From: Dromiciops gliroides
Lineage: Eukaryota; Chordata; Mammalia; Microbiotheria; Microbiotheriidae
Assembly: GCF_019393635.1 (NCBI RefSeq)
Contig: NC_057864.1
Span: forward strand, 444,176,822 to 444,240,821
Direction of reading: 5' to 3'
Length of the DNA: 64,000 nt
Shown: in pieces, positions 45,946-56,190 of the stretch
How the letters are laid out: each line of letters opens with the position of its first letter
Numbering within the stretch: the stretch's first letter is position 1
Position numbers and translations under genes: made by a program
The notes under the pieces: generated by a model
Databases searched by the model: none
Seen by the model: the letters and a program-made list of their open reading frames with translations, nothing else
What the model was told of the DNA's origin: nothing

Positions 45946-45958
45946 AAATGGTCAGGCA

Positions 45959-46369
45959 AAAGAGGAGGAAAACCATCTAGGCAGAGTAGATTGAATCAGT
46001 TATGAAATTGCTGGAAAATAACGTGTACATGTTAGAAATACATAAAGGTTATGGTTAAACAAATAAATTTAAATTAGAAAGAGCACCCAAGCAAGGAGAG
46101 AAGGAAGTAATTAGGAACCAATGAGGGACAATAAGTATACATCTTAAGGGACAAGAAGTCAAAAATCCAGGTCTGTCTTGCCTAATCAGAATGTCTGACC
46201 AACTTATCACCAAATGGAAATGTGGAAAAGTGACCAATGAGCATGCACCAGACTCTGGGAAAAGGTGTGTATAGGTTGCCTCATTCTTTGCCCATATCCC
46301 CTATAGTTCCTTTTAGGGGTCAAGGGAATACCTAGAAGAAGAATAGCTCAAATTAGTATGACTCTTGAA
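45959..46369. other. Unassigned stretch
   Basis: AAACAAATAAATTTAAATTA patch; no gene or named repeat. Confidence 0.3.
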
Positions 46370-46765
46370 AGTCAGTCAGTGAACAAGCATTTATTAAGCA
46401 CCCACTGTGTCTGACATTGTTCCAAGCACTGGGAATACAAAGACAGAAACAAAAACAAAAACCAGTCCCTATTCTCAAGTTGCTCCCAGTCTAATGGGGA
46501 GAGATAACATGTAAACAACTATGTACAAATAAGCTATATACAGAATAAATCAGGGTAGTCACATAAGAAACGCACCGAGATGAAGGAAGACTGGCTGAGA
46601 AAGGCTTCTTGCAGAAGTAAGACTTTAGCTGAGACTAGAAAAAAGTCAAGGAAGCTGGGGGGCGGGGGCCAGGGAGCGGAGACAGAAAACTCTAGGTATG
46701 GGGGACAATCAATGAATATGCTCATTCAGGAGGAAGTGTTTGAGTAATAGCAAAATGGCCGTTGT
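46370..46765 (-). mobile_element. L2 3' end, antisense
   Basis: GAACAAGCATTTATTAAGCA, AACCAGTCCCTATTCTCAAG, GGGGGACAATCAATGAATAT. Confidence 0.78.
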
Positions 46766-46789
46766 TACTGGTTTAGAATCTTCCTTAAA

Positions 46790-46925
46790 ATGGTACTGTT
46801 AGGTAGATACATACCATAGTACAAGTATTCTTATCCCCATTTTATAGATGAAGAGACTGAGACAAATAAGCAGGTGACTTGATAATAGTCACATAGCTAA
46901 TAACAGTCTGAGAAAGGTCCTCTCT
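46790..46925 (-). repeat. MIR SINE fragment
   Basis: ATCCCCATTTTATAGATGAA, then GAGACTGAGACAAATAAGC and ATAGTCACATAGC. Confidence 0.65.
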
Positions 46926-47166
46926 CTTTCCAAGATTTCTTTAAGAGATAGCTTTTGTTTCTACCCTTTCTTCTGCAGTTTCACTTAATCTAGAAAAGCT
47001 TCCATCCCACACTGATCTCTCCTCTAAAGTACTAAAGCACTTAAAAAGTACCAATCTGTCCCACACAATATAGTCCCAAAGGAAACATTGCCATATACTA
47101 TCTTCTGGTTATGTCAGGCAGTTTTTTCTCTCTAGTTGGATTGGAAATTGTTAGAAGGCAGTTTAT

Positions 47167-47310
47167 GGGGGCAGCTAGGTGTCACAGTAGATCGAGCACT
47201 GGTCCTGGATTCAGGAGGACCTAAGTTCAAATCCGGCCTCAGACACTTGATATTTACTAGCTGTGTGACCCGGGGAAAGTCACTTAACTCTCATTGGCCT
47301 GCAAAAAAAA
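47167..47310 (+). mobile_element. WSINE1-type SINE
   Basis: GGGGCAGCTAGGTGTCACAG to CATTGGCCTGC plus A tail. AGAAGGCAG flanks both sides (47153-47161 and 47311-47319), followed by similar TTTATG/ATTATG. Confidence 0.92.
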
Positions 47311-47319
47311 AGAAGGCAG

Positions 47320-47758
47320 CAGATTATGGCACATACTTGTCTGGTATCCTCAGTACAATGCTTGGCATGGAATGGGTATTCAGTTCTTCACTGATCATTT
47401 CCCCTACAGTCTTAGTTCAGGCTCTATTTGGGCACCTATTATCAATATGGCAACTACCTCCCCCTTGGTCTCCCATTCTCTGCATCATTCATCCCTAGTA
47501 GGAACACTAGATTTCCCAGCTAAATTTCATCTCTATTGTGCCATGCCACACACTCCTTATAGAATCATGGAGTCTTCTCAAGTGACCATCCAAGATCTTT
47601 ATGTTCTCCAAAGCCTGACACTAGTGTGCCTCAACCAATCTTATTTTCTTCATCTCCTCCTATCCACTGGATAGTCCATTCTGTTCATTTCAGGAAAACT
47701 TGGTCCAAAGCCCCATTTAATCAACACTATTCCCCAGTCAGTCTGGCCTCCTTCTAAC
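47320..47758 (+). repeat. Probable L2/L3-related sequence, diverged
   Basis: TCAGTACAATGCTTGGCATG resembles an L2 tail. Beyond it only loose similarity; the 120-126-codon frames that cross the SINE junction have no domain. Confidence 0.35.
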
Positions 47759-47938
47759 GCGGGGTTTCTTAACCTGGGGTCTTTGAGATTTGTTTGTTTG
47801 TTTTTATTTACAACTGCATTTCAATATCTTTGTTTTCTCTCCTATTTTATTGTATGTAATGAAAAACATTATTCCAAGAAGGGGCTTGTAAATTTCCCCA
47901 ACTGGAAAAAGGATCCATAAAACCCCTGCTCTAGAACA
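47759..47938. mobile_element. Small non-autonomous hAT-type DNA transposon
   Basis: Begins GGGGTTTCTTAACCTGGGG and ends GATCCATAAAACCCCTG, the layout of MER-type hAT derivatives that start with the same 'GGGGTTCTTAACCTGGGG' phrase. Confidence 0.5.
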
Positions 47939-48119
47939 TGTTCTCTGGCATGGGCAGCTAGAATCTATGTTATGTCATATGCCTTTTTATTCTTCATTGC
48001 CTAGCTATATGACCATGCGTGACTTGCCCTCTCCTAACCTTAGTTCCTTCATCTGCAAAAAGGAAATAATACACTACTTCAGAGCTCGAAGAAAAGGTCT
48101 TTGCAAACGTCAATGTGTT

Positions 48120-48360
48120 ATGTTAATGTTATTATTATTCATTTGCATTTGATTCAGGTTTACTTGGCAAAGATACTTGCAAAGGTTTGCCATTTCTTTC
48201 TCCTGTTCACTTTATAGATGAGGAAACTGAGGCAAACAGGATTAAGTGACTTGTCCAGGATCATGTAGCTAGTAAGGGTATGAGGCTGAATTTTAACTCA
48301 GGTCTTCCTAACTCCAGACCTAGTGCTCTATCCCCTGTGCCACCAAGCTGTCTCTATGCT
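48120..48360 (-). mobile_element. Long CORE-SINE (MAR1-like)
   Basis: ACTTGGCAAAGATACTTGC, GATGAGGAAACTGAGGCAAA, GATTAAGTGACTTGTCCAGG, ending TGTGCCACCAAGCTGTC. Confidence 0.85.
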
Positions 48361-48574
48361 CATGTGAATTGCCATTATTACTTTTTCTAGTTCCCCACCT
48401 CACTCATCATCAGCACCTTCTATTATTTAAAGCAGCTCTGAAAAATGCTACATCCTTCATGAAATGATCATTGGCTGATCAGGAAAGAGATGATGAACTT
48501 TCCTCAGCTTATGGATACCAAAATCACATTGACATCAAACTCAGTCAAATTCATGAAACATTTAGTAAGCATTT

Positions 48575-48772
48575 CATTTGAGGCCATCTCTTGATGGAGT
48601 TATCCTGATCCATATCTTGTCCCTGGACCCAGATGGCTCTGGAGGAGAAAGTAAGACTGGTAACTTTGTACAGCCCTTCCTCACTCAAATCCAATTCACT
48701 TGCAAGTCAAGACATCACCTTCCTGATGTCACTGTCCTGAGAATGAAGGACAAACAAAAAGAAGCATTTACT
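48575..48772 (+). mobile_element. Headless copy of the chimeric-SINE tail
   Basis: TCCTGATCCATATCTTGTCC, TGGACCCAGATGGCTCTGG, AAATCCAATTCACTTGCAAG, ending GAGAATGAAGGACAAACAAA. Same tail as 22600-22790. Could be a 5'-truncated SINE or the partner LINE's own 3' end. Confidence 0.7.
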
Positions 48773-49059
48773 ATTGGTATGGCCCTAACCTAAGTGCTCA
48801 CATCCTTCCCTACTACCTCTCAGAGATCCTTGCTGCCAAATTTACCTAATGTATTTGCCATTGAGTCTATGTACTCTTTCATGGTTTTTTATCTACTCCA
48901 ACAAATTAAATTAGATATTTATTAAGCAAGACACTACGTATAAGTAAAAAATCTGTGATTTTCTTAGTGGCACTATAAGGTAGAGCCTAAGCTATCTATA
49001 ATTTAGTAGATAAATCTCAGACAAGCTCTCTGACTTGCACATTACTGAACAGGTAGTAG

Positions 49060-50355
49060 GTATCCAAGAAGGAATTTAATCCCAAGTGTCCCCAACTCCA
49101 AATCAAGCACTCCATCTACTATGCCCCAGGGTCTCTCAGGTGATGGGGATAAAAAGATAAAAACCAAAAAACAGCCTCTGCTCACAAAGAACTTACAATT
49201 CGCCATTGAGAGAACCCAACAATCACATAAGTATATTTGAGACAAGATTGAATATATTAGGGACCAAAAAAAAAAGAATAAAACAAAATGATCCTGGAAA
49301 AATTTGAGAATGAAGAGAGTATTTCCAACTAGGAAGAAGGGGAAAGAGGTTCGGAGATGGCTTTGATACCTAAACTGAACCTTGGAGGAAGATAATTGGA
49401 AGAAGCTCCATCTTTGGAAGGAAGCCTTTCCCGGTCCCCTCAACTACTAGTGCATTTTCCCTCAAAGATTGAATCCCATCTACTCTCTATATACCTTGTC
49501 TATACCTAATCATTTGCATTCATCTCCCTCATTATATTATGAGCTCTCTGAGAGCAAGGATCATGACTTTGACTTTCTTTGTGTCATCAGGTTTTAGCAC
49601 ACTTCCTGGCACATGGCGGGCATTTAAAGCAGAAATTAAGATGAGGAAGTGGGGGCACAGCCCATGAGAGTGCATGGGTATAGGAGAGTGTGGAAAGATA
49701 TTGGAGAACAGCTAATAATCCATTTCAGCTATAAAGTAACTTGTTTGAAAAGGAGGCATGGAAAATGAGGCTGAAAAAAAAATTAGCTTAGAACTGTGGA
49801 GGACCTTAAAAACCAGTGGAAGTTGTTTGTATTCTATCCTATAAACAGTGAAGAGTAATTGAAGGCTTCTGATCAAGGGACTGATGATCTTAACTGTACA
49901 TTAGGAAGATTATTTTGACAGTTAAGTGAAGGATGGATTGGAAAATGGAGTGATTGGAGTCAGGGACAAGTAAGAGCTGATCACAATAATCCAAGTGGGA
50001 GGGGATCTGGGCCATTACCAGACTAGTGGGCATATATGAATGGAGAAAAAGGAACAGAAGGAAAAGGCATTGTGGGACTAGGAATACTCAGGACTTGTTG
50101 GCTAATTGGAAATGGTGAGTGAAAGAGAGGGAAGAGTTTAAATAATTGTAATATTTTGGATTTGGTATGCCTAGGAAAGTGTACCTGCCATCAACAGAAA
50201 TTGGAAATTTTTGAGGAGGGACAGGTTGAGAGGAGAGACAATGAGTTTAGTTTTGGACATGCTGAGTTTAGGGCTTGAGTAGGACATCTAGGTGAAGAAA
50301 AATATTCAGCTGTCAATAGAAGATGATGCTTGTTGATGTTGGTATTGAGGATCTT
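49060..50355 (-). mobile_element. L2 LINE, 3' half, antisense
   Basis: GGACCTTAAAAACCAGTGGA, TAATTGAAGGCTTCTGATCA, CACAATAATCCAAGTGGGAG, TTTTGGACATGCTGAGTTTA in order. A sense L2/L3 tail (49425-49625) is inserted. Confidence 0.78.
49425..49628 (+). repeat. L2/L3 3' terminus, sense, inside antisense L2
   Basis: AAGCCTTTCCCGGTCCCCTC, TGAGCTCTCTGAGAGCAAGG, then CTTCCTGGCACATGGCGGGC. Confidence 0.65.
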
Positions 50356-51530
50356 AGACTATTCGCTCCTAGGGGACAGAGATCATGTCTATCTGACTCT
50401 TTTTTTTTGGTGATGAGTACACAGTCATGTGTGAATGGGATCCAGGCAATAACAAGAGACCCAAGGAAAAGGCCTATGCATAGAAAACAGCACTGGTATT
50501 AGTGGCATTTGTGAGCTGACCCAAGTGGATCTGGCTTCTGGTGGAGAGACAAGATTACCCTTGCAAGTTACTGCACTGGACAGACAGTGCGGAAGAAGGT
50601 AAGGAGAGGCTAAAGCACAGATTGTGCCTCCTACATCAATCCAGGGGATGGCCAACTTCAAGCAGCTATGAGGCAGAAGAATGGATGATCGATTAGCACA
50701 AGAGGTTGCTAGATCAGGTTTAGGATGAGACTGAAGACAGGAAAACAAATATGGCAGTTTCTATATTTGACCACTCCAACATAATACCTGAGCAGAACTC
50801 TCTGCCCATAGTTAATAACAGGGAGGAGTTTACCTACCTGTATATTAAAGGAATACAATACCAATCCTCTTCCTGGAAAGTGCTTCTCTAGACTGATTTT
50901 GGAATGGTACAAGACAGATTGTATCCTGGAATCACAGGAACTACTAACAACCAGAGTATGATTCTCTCCCTTTGTCCTTGACCCAAGAAGGGACAAATGA
51001 AAGGGTACATCAGGGGTTGAATTTTCTACTCTTTTTTCTCCCAGGAGAGTGAACTGATAGGCCCTTCCTAATTGCAAAGGAGAGAATCAAGCTTATTATT
51101 AGTGATGTGCTAATGAACCTGGTTTTTTGATTTGAGGGCTAGAAGTTGGTCATAGATAAACTGGAAGAAGGAAGCCTTTCAAGGGTCTATAGGAGCAGGA
51201 AGTAGATTTTGTTTCCTGAATACAAGAGCAGGACTACATTCCCTGGTACAATGTAGATAACTGGACAGAATAATACAGATCCCAACTCTCTCCACTGCAT
51301 ATGGGTGAGCAGACAACAAATATTCACTGGAATAGTCAGTACACTTTACAGCAACATGGGGGGAATCATATCCAGGAGTATAGCTGTGAGACCAGACCAT
51401 TCTCCAAAAGCAGAGAAGAGAGAGGCACCACTAGTCTTCTTGTCCAGGACCACAACATGTTTCTGGTCCCCTCCTGAATATGTAGAGGATACTCAGGCTC
51501 AGCAATAACATGTTGCATTTATTTGAGATA
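50356..51530. other. Unassigned stretch, low repeat content
   Basis: No SINE, L1, L2 or MIR landmark. Frames of 67-122 codons exist on the minus strand (50425-50748, 50709-51077, 51179-51400) but I recognise no domain. It may be an old element I cannot name or unique sequence. Confidence 0.3.
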
Positions 51531-51532
51531 TG

Positions 51533-51535
<3 letters not shown>

Positions 51536-51583
<48 letters not shown>
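51536..51583. repeat. (TA)n microsatellite
   Basis: Pure TA run, 24 units. Confidence 0.98.
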
Positions 51584-51587
<4 letters not shown>

Positions 51588-52045
51588 CCATATTTCCAAG
51601 TTGCTTTTCATATGAAGATACGTGAACACACAGCAAGCACCAAGATAGCTGCATGAAAAATGAACATGTTAGTCAATCATCCAGATGATCTGCACATAAA
51701 AACCCAATAACCAGATGAGTGACTGAATTTTTTACTTTTCATCCAGATGTTTGGCATTGTGTAGACACTGCCACCGGCATGCCAGTGTCCTTTTCCAGTG
51801 AAAATATGCTCTGTTTCTAGTCCTCCACATGCTCTGTGTTTATATATGAACAACATGATCTGTGACCATATGTTTTCTGTGGGTTTCACAAATAGTACTT
51901 TACATCTCAAGGTTATTATATAATATATATGTGTATGTCTATATACATAGATGTAGACATAGATATACATTTACATATATATTTTTTGATGACTAGTATT
52001 AAGTTTTGAGTCTGGATGAGACTGGTGGGACCCCTTCACGGTCTG
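51584..52045. other. Unassigned AT-rich flank downstream of NHLH2
   Basis: No gene, no dispersed repeat. Confidence 0.35.
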
Positions 52046-52245
52046 CATGGTATGACAGAGAGTATACATACATACATACGTACATACATACATATATACA
52101 CACACACAGATACAGAGAATGTGTACACATACAAAGATACATATATACTCATAACAAAGGCAAAATGTGTATGTATGTGTACATACATATATATATTTTA
52201 TATACTTACATACTCTCTCCATAGATACATATACACATATATATT
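52046..52245. repeat. (CATA)n-rich low-complexity tract
   Basis: CATACATACATACGTACATA then mixed TATA/CACA units. Thr/His/Tyr-rich frames on both strands derive from it. Confidence 0.9.
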
Positions 52246-52510
52246 GCGTATGTGTTTAGTAACAATCCTTTCCCCCATATGTGAGCATCATGGTCCATGC
52301 TTACATCATGAGCTATGCCTTCCACTATACTATGCCTCACATTGAGAAAGTAGATCAAAAATTCTGTCACATAAACATTGGTTCTTTAAGGACCTTCTTA
52401 CTCTTTCTGAAGAGCTGAATTCCATTAGAACATGTCATGCTCAGCTATAGTGCATTTCACATTTTCATACAGCACAGTTAAAAAATAGAAAATGAGTTGT
52501 ATTTGATACC

Positions 52511-52516
52511 TTTATT
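52511..52516 (-). promoter_or_regulatory. NHLH2: Candidate distal poly(A) signal of NHLH2
   Basis: The plus-strand TTTATT is AATAAA on the minus strand. Cleavage would be expected 10-30 nt further on, near 52485-52500, and minus-strand T/G-rich sequence follows. It lies 1.65 kb from the stop codon, a plausible 3'UTR length for this gene. Confidence 0.5.
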
Positions 52517-53480
52517 TATATGCAAAACAGCGCACCATTCATGAGATATGAAAACCGCGTCAGATAGAAACCAGATTATATCTATTTTCACTACAAAATA
52601 TCGCATTATATAAAGCAACAGAGACACAAAAAAACCCTGAAAAAGACTAAAATCTTTGGATAGCAGATGTGTTCTTTTTTTTTTCTCCTTGTCTCTAAAA
52701 CGCACTCCTTGTTTTAAGAGATTCACAGCAGAGAACATGAAACATTTTCAGGTTATAGTTTTTTTTTTGGTTGTCACAGAGGAAAGTAGTTCTGGATTTT
52801 TTTTTTTTTAGGAAAATAACTCAATTTCCTAAAAACATCTCACACACATACATCACACACACAAAGAAGCTACTCTCCTTATATAAACTGTTTGCAAAGT
52901 ACTTTTCTGACATAACTACAGATAAGAATAACAACAAGTAATTCTTTTTAAAAAACTATAATAGTGAAGTGCTAGTGTTGTTGATCTCACACACAAACAA
53001 AAAAAAACTTCTGAGAACAAACATCTGAATATATAAAATATGTTTAGAAACAGGGAGGAGCGTTTGTCATTACAAGTGCAATATAATTGGCGCAAAAAGA
53101 AGACCACTGGATAACCCCAACAAACACTTAAAAAGTTAGACATAATTATTCCACAGGAAAAAGTGTAAACACTCGACTATAGAAATAAATTGGCACAAAG
53201 TATTCAAAGTAAAATTGTCACCACTCTGAAAAATAAATGTCTTGAAAAAAATAGTCTACTCCTTGTAACATAAATAAAAAATAGTTCTGTTTTTTTTTCT
53301 AACTGCACCCATGGGTCACATGTTTAAGGTCACAAGTAGATGTTTTTGGATATGTAAAGGGGCACTTAGCCTGAAAAAGCAATTTGACATTAAATTATCC
53401 ATGTAAATATGGATTTTTTTCTTTCTATACTCATATCTTGCAGCCAAGATCTTGCCAAGTTCCAATCTTCTCACAAGGTG

Positions 53481-53486
53481 TTTATT
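53481..53486 (-). promoter_or_regulatory. NHLH2: Candidate proximal poly(A) signal of NHLH2
   Basis: A second minus-strand AATAAA lies about 0.69 kb from the stop codon. Its use would give a shorter 3'UTR that omits the AU-rich stretch at 53180-53290. There is no evidence of use beyond the hexamer. Confidence 0.25.
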
Positions 53487-54169
53487 TCCTCCTGTTCTCT
53501 TTTTAGCTTTGCAAAATAGCCAACTTGTTTTTTGTTTTGTTTTGTTTTTCTTTGCCAGTTTTCTACATTATTTCTTGTCCCTACAAAAAGGAAAGCTTTC
53601 CTTCCCACCTTCCTGGGCCTTTAATCTCCACAGTGGAAGAGATTTTCTTTTTTCCTGAATGTCTGAGGATTTTTTTTTTTCAATGAGAAAAATTCCCAAT
53701 AGCCTAAGACACCCTTTTGCCTTCATCCTTTAAAAAATAAAATAAAAGATGGGGTGGCAGATCAGGGTGAAAAAAATGCAAGCCCTCGCGTTAGCTCAAG
53801 CTGACCCATGCAAGGGATAGTAACAGATAATCAGGAGAGAGGGGGCCTGGAAGTGGCTATCTCAGCTGGGGTTCATGAGGTACTCCTGGCCTAAAAAAAA
53901 AAAAACCCAAAACCCTTTTGCATCCCCGGAATCGCAATGCTCCCGTTTTCCCTCCCACCCCATCGAAGTCAGAAGGGGTGGCCCCACCTTTCCCTTATCC
54001 CTAGGCAGAATATTTTCCAAGCTTCTCCCCTTGTCTAAGTCATTCCTGGGCAGCAGCAGCGGCATTGCGTCCTCCTCCTGCAACCCCAATATCATAGTCC
54101 CGGCCACAGCCGCCTCCGTCCGTCCGGGCCTCGGGGACAGACGAGTCGGCTTCCCCCGGACTCTCGTCC

Positions 54170-54577
54170 CTACACGTCTAACACATGGTTGAGATAAGAG
54201 ATGTAGCAGATGGCCAGGCGCAGGATCTCGATCTTGGAGAGCTTTTTGTCCGGGGGCAGGGTGGGCAGCAGTTTCCTGAGCTCAGCGAAGGCGAGGTTGA
54301 AGGCCTCCACGCGGATGCGCTCCCGGGTGGCGTGGGCCGAGCGGTACTTGGCCGTGGCCCGGCGGCGGCGCCGCTTCTCCTCGCGGCTCAGCTGCTGCGG
54401 GTGCGGGTAGAGCGCAGCGCGGCTCCCGCTCTTGCCATCAGCCTCGCTCTCCTCCACCGGCTCCAGGTCCGACACGCTGCCCAGCACCTTAGCGTCCGGT
54501 CCGCCCAGCGACTCGGGGTCTGAGGGTGCAGAGCTGGGGTGGTCCGAGTCGGCGGCTTGGTCTGGACTGAGCATCAT
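54170..54577 (-). CDS. NHLH2: NHLH2, neuronal basic helix-loop-helix transcription factor (HEN2/NSCL-2), complete
   Basis: A complete 135-residue frame starts with tandem Met codons ([14 protein letters not shown]) and ends [10 protein letters not shown] followed by TAG. Residues 1-60 are acidic and Ser/Pro-rich. The basic region covers about 68-90 (KRRRRR, then ATRERIRV), with Glu86 and Arg87/Arg89 in the positions that read an E-box (CANNTG). Helix 1 is about 90-104, the loop contains LPTLPPDKK, and helix 2 ([17 protein letters not shown]) runs to the C-terminus. NHLH1 shares the bHLH block but has a different N-terminus; the [14 protein letters not shown] start and the [10 protein letters not shown] segment match my memory of NHLH2, whose usual length is 135. 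Family knowledge: a nuclear neuronal factor acting as a homo- or heterodimer in hypothalamic energy balance and GnRH-neuron/fertility programmes. The first Met is chosen because the acceptor is only 8 nt upstream and CAAAATG has A at -3. No frameshift or missing DNA-contact residue is visible. Confidence 0.97.
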   Translation of the reverse strand: MMLSPDQAADSDHPSSAPSDPESLGGPDAKVLGSVSDLEPVEESEADGKSGSRAALYPHPQQLSREEKRRRRRATAKYRSAHATRERIRVEAFNLAFAELRKLLPTLPPDKKLSKIEILRLAICYISYLNHVLDV

Positions 54578-54580
54578 TTT
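54190..54580. other. CpG-rich block over the NHLH2 coding exon
   Basis: Frequent CpG dinucleotides, densest at about 54300-54380 (CCGGCGGCGGCGCC), contrast with the CpG-poor surroundings. It covers almost exactly the coding exon, as is common for developmental bHLH genes. It also explains the long spurious antisense frames there. Confidence 0.7.
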
Positions 54581-54585
54581 GGAGG

Positions 54586-54587
54586 CT
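54586..54587 (-). other. NHLH2: Splice acceptor of the NHLH2 coding exon
   Basis: On the minus strand a T/C-rich run, TTTTTGTTGTTTTAACCCC, then ACCCCCAG, leads straight into CCTCCAAAATGATG. This puts an AG acceptor at 54587-54586 and leaves 8 nt of 5'UTR in the coding exon. It implies that at least one non-coding exon lies at higher coordinates, as is known for NHLH2 in other mammals. RNA data would be needed to confirm it. Confidence 0.7.
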
Positions 54588-54589
54588 GG

Positions 54590-55340
54590 GGGTGGGGTTA
54601 AAACAACAAAAAGGAATCAATCCCTCTTTTTAATGGGGAGGGGGGAGGGCCACGGGGACAAGCTAACACACACATGCACGCATACACTCACACGGACGGG
54701 TCAGCGCCCCTTCTCCCCCACCCCCTACACCCCAGCTTCCCCTGCACCCCAGGGGAATGACAGGGGTCGGGGGAGAGACCGTAGTCACTGACCCCAGTCC
54801 TGGGAGCAAGGAACGGGTGCCGAACCCAGGGGAGACAGAGGCCGAGGGAGGGGAAAGGGAGAAGGCAGAAGGGAGGGTGCGCTTTGAGGACAAAGCTGAT
54901 CAGGGGCGGGAGGCAGGAGCCGGCTGGCAGAAGAGTCGACCCACTTCTTCGAAGGCAGCCCTCCCCCTAAGGAACGAGCCATTTGGCCAAGGGGCGAGTC
55001 AAGCGCTCTGGACTGGGGAGAGACCATGGTAGCAGCTTCCCACAGGCCGCAGCTTCAGCTTCAGCGGGGAGTACAAGGTCCCAGGCACTGGAGTCAAGCC
55101 TAGGAGAGGTCAGAGAAGGGATGGGCGGCGGAACCAGAGGACAAACGGGGGAGTACACACGACTCTGGCCAAGGTTTTTGTTCTATGACCTGTAAACTAC
55201 CAACTCTCTAAGTCTCAGCCTCTGTCTGCCTCCCTTTCTGTTTGTGCCTGCCTGTCTATTTCTCTTGTCTATCTGTTCCGTCAGTGTCTATCTATCTCTG
55301 TCTCTCGCTGTCTCTTTCCTCCATCTCTCTGCACTTTCTC
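54590..55340. other. NHLH2 intron, coding-exon side; no element recognised
   Basis: GC-rich, moderately CpG-containing sequence between the coding-exon acceptor and the CCTCT array. No dispersed repeat is recognised. Frames crossing it have no family resemblance and look like by-products of base composition. Confidence 0.4.
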
Positions 55341-55341
55341 T

Positions 55342-55672
55342 CCCTCCTCTCCTCTCCTCTCCTCTCCTCTCCTCTCCTCTCCTCTCCTCTCCTCTCCTCT
55401 CCTCTCCTCTCCTCTCCTCTCCTCTCCTCTCCTCTCCTCTCCTCTCCTCTCCTCTCCTCTCCTCTCCTCTCCTCTCCTCTCCTCTCCTCTCCTCTCCTCT
55501 CCTCTCCTCTCCTCTCCTCTCCTCTCCTCTCCTCTCCTCTCCTCTCCTCTCCTCTCCTCTCCTCTCCTCTCCTCTCCTCTCCTCTCCTCTCCCTCTCCTC
55601 TCCTCTCCTCTCCTCTCCTCTCCTCTCCTCTCCTCTCCTCTCCTCTCCTCTCCTCTCCTCTCCTCTCCTCTC
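55342..55672. repeat. (CCTCT)n pentanucleotide microsatellite, about 65 units
   Basis: Near-perfect tandem CCTCT units fill about 330 bp, with one single-base phase slip (an extra C) at about 55591. The minus strand, the NHLH2 transcription strand, is a pure purine AGAGG array. It lies in the inferred intron about 0.76 kb from the coding-exon acceptor. Long polypurine/polypyrimidine mirror repeats can form triplex DNA and are usually length-polymorphic. Confidence 0.97.
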
Positions 55673-55739
55673 TTGTCTCTCTCTCATATTAACAAAAAGA
55701 ATGATTAGGGACAACAAATCAATCCACCCGGAGGAGTAA

Positions 55740-56190
55740 CTGGGCCCTTACAAGGAAGCAGGAACGCCCAGCCCCCCACATGTGCCTGGCACACACCTCG
55801 AGGCCTCGCTTGCCCCGCTCCAGCGCGCAGAGCCCCGGGCCCGGGGGAGGCTCTGTCTAGCGCATCCACTAGGATCCCGGTCTAGCTTCACTCTCTAATG
55901 GGAAGGGAGCTCTATAAAGAGGCCAAGTCCCCCCGCGGAGCCTACTGAAGGGGAGGGAACGAGGAAAGAGACCCAGATCGAGACTGGCCAGGCCTAGCTG
56001 AGGGAGCTGGGACTCAGGCAAGAGCGCTGGGCTGGGCTGGGGTAGGCTGGGCTAGGCTGGGCTGGGGTGTTGGGGGTGGGAGCGGGCGGGAGAGGGAGGG
56101 GCCGCTGCCGTTCTTGGCTCCAGGATTTGGAGAGTAGTAGGCTCTGAGGGGCGGTGGGTGGTGAGGGCGGTGATTCCCCCCACCCCACAT
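55740..56190. other. GC-rich intronic block with a small GGGCT minisatellite
   Basis: Locally CpG-rich (GCTCCAGCGCGCAGAGC, CCCGGGCCCGGG). It holds an imperfect GGCTGGGCT minisatellite at 56026-56067 with variants such as GGGGTAGGCT. No dispersed repeat is seen. It is probably part of the same CpG-rich domain as the coding exon. Confidence 0.5.

Larger units (their letters stand above)
52490..54169 (-). other. NHLH2: Probable NHLH2 3'UTR
   Basis: About 1.7 kb downstream of the TAG contains no recognisable SINE or LINE, is AT-rich, and reaches a canonical minus-strand AATAAA at 52511-52516. AU-rich stretches occur around 53180-53290, where plus-strand TAAAT words give ATTTA on the mRNA strand. 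These are possible binding sites for ARE factors. The 3' boundary is inferred from the poly(A) signal and not observed; a shorter form is possible using the AATAAA at 53481-53486. Confidence 0.6.

Noticed and set aside
51179-51400. 73-codon minus-strand frame as a small gene
   Set aside because: No recognised domain, no splice or promoter context; kept only as an unassigned stretch.
54185-54523. 112-codon plus-strand frame antisense to NHLH2
   Set aside because: It overlaps the bHLH exon in antisense, is Leu/Arg/Ala-rich as expected from CpG-rich DNA, and has no domain.
55242-55739. 154-171-codon frames of Ser/Leu/Pro or Glu/Arg repeats
   Set aside because: Pure translations of the CCTCT array on the two strands; the nearby 55994-56509 frame is GC-rich intron with no domain.
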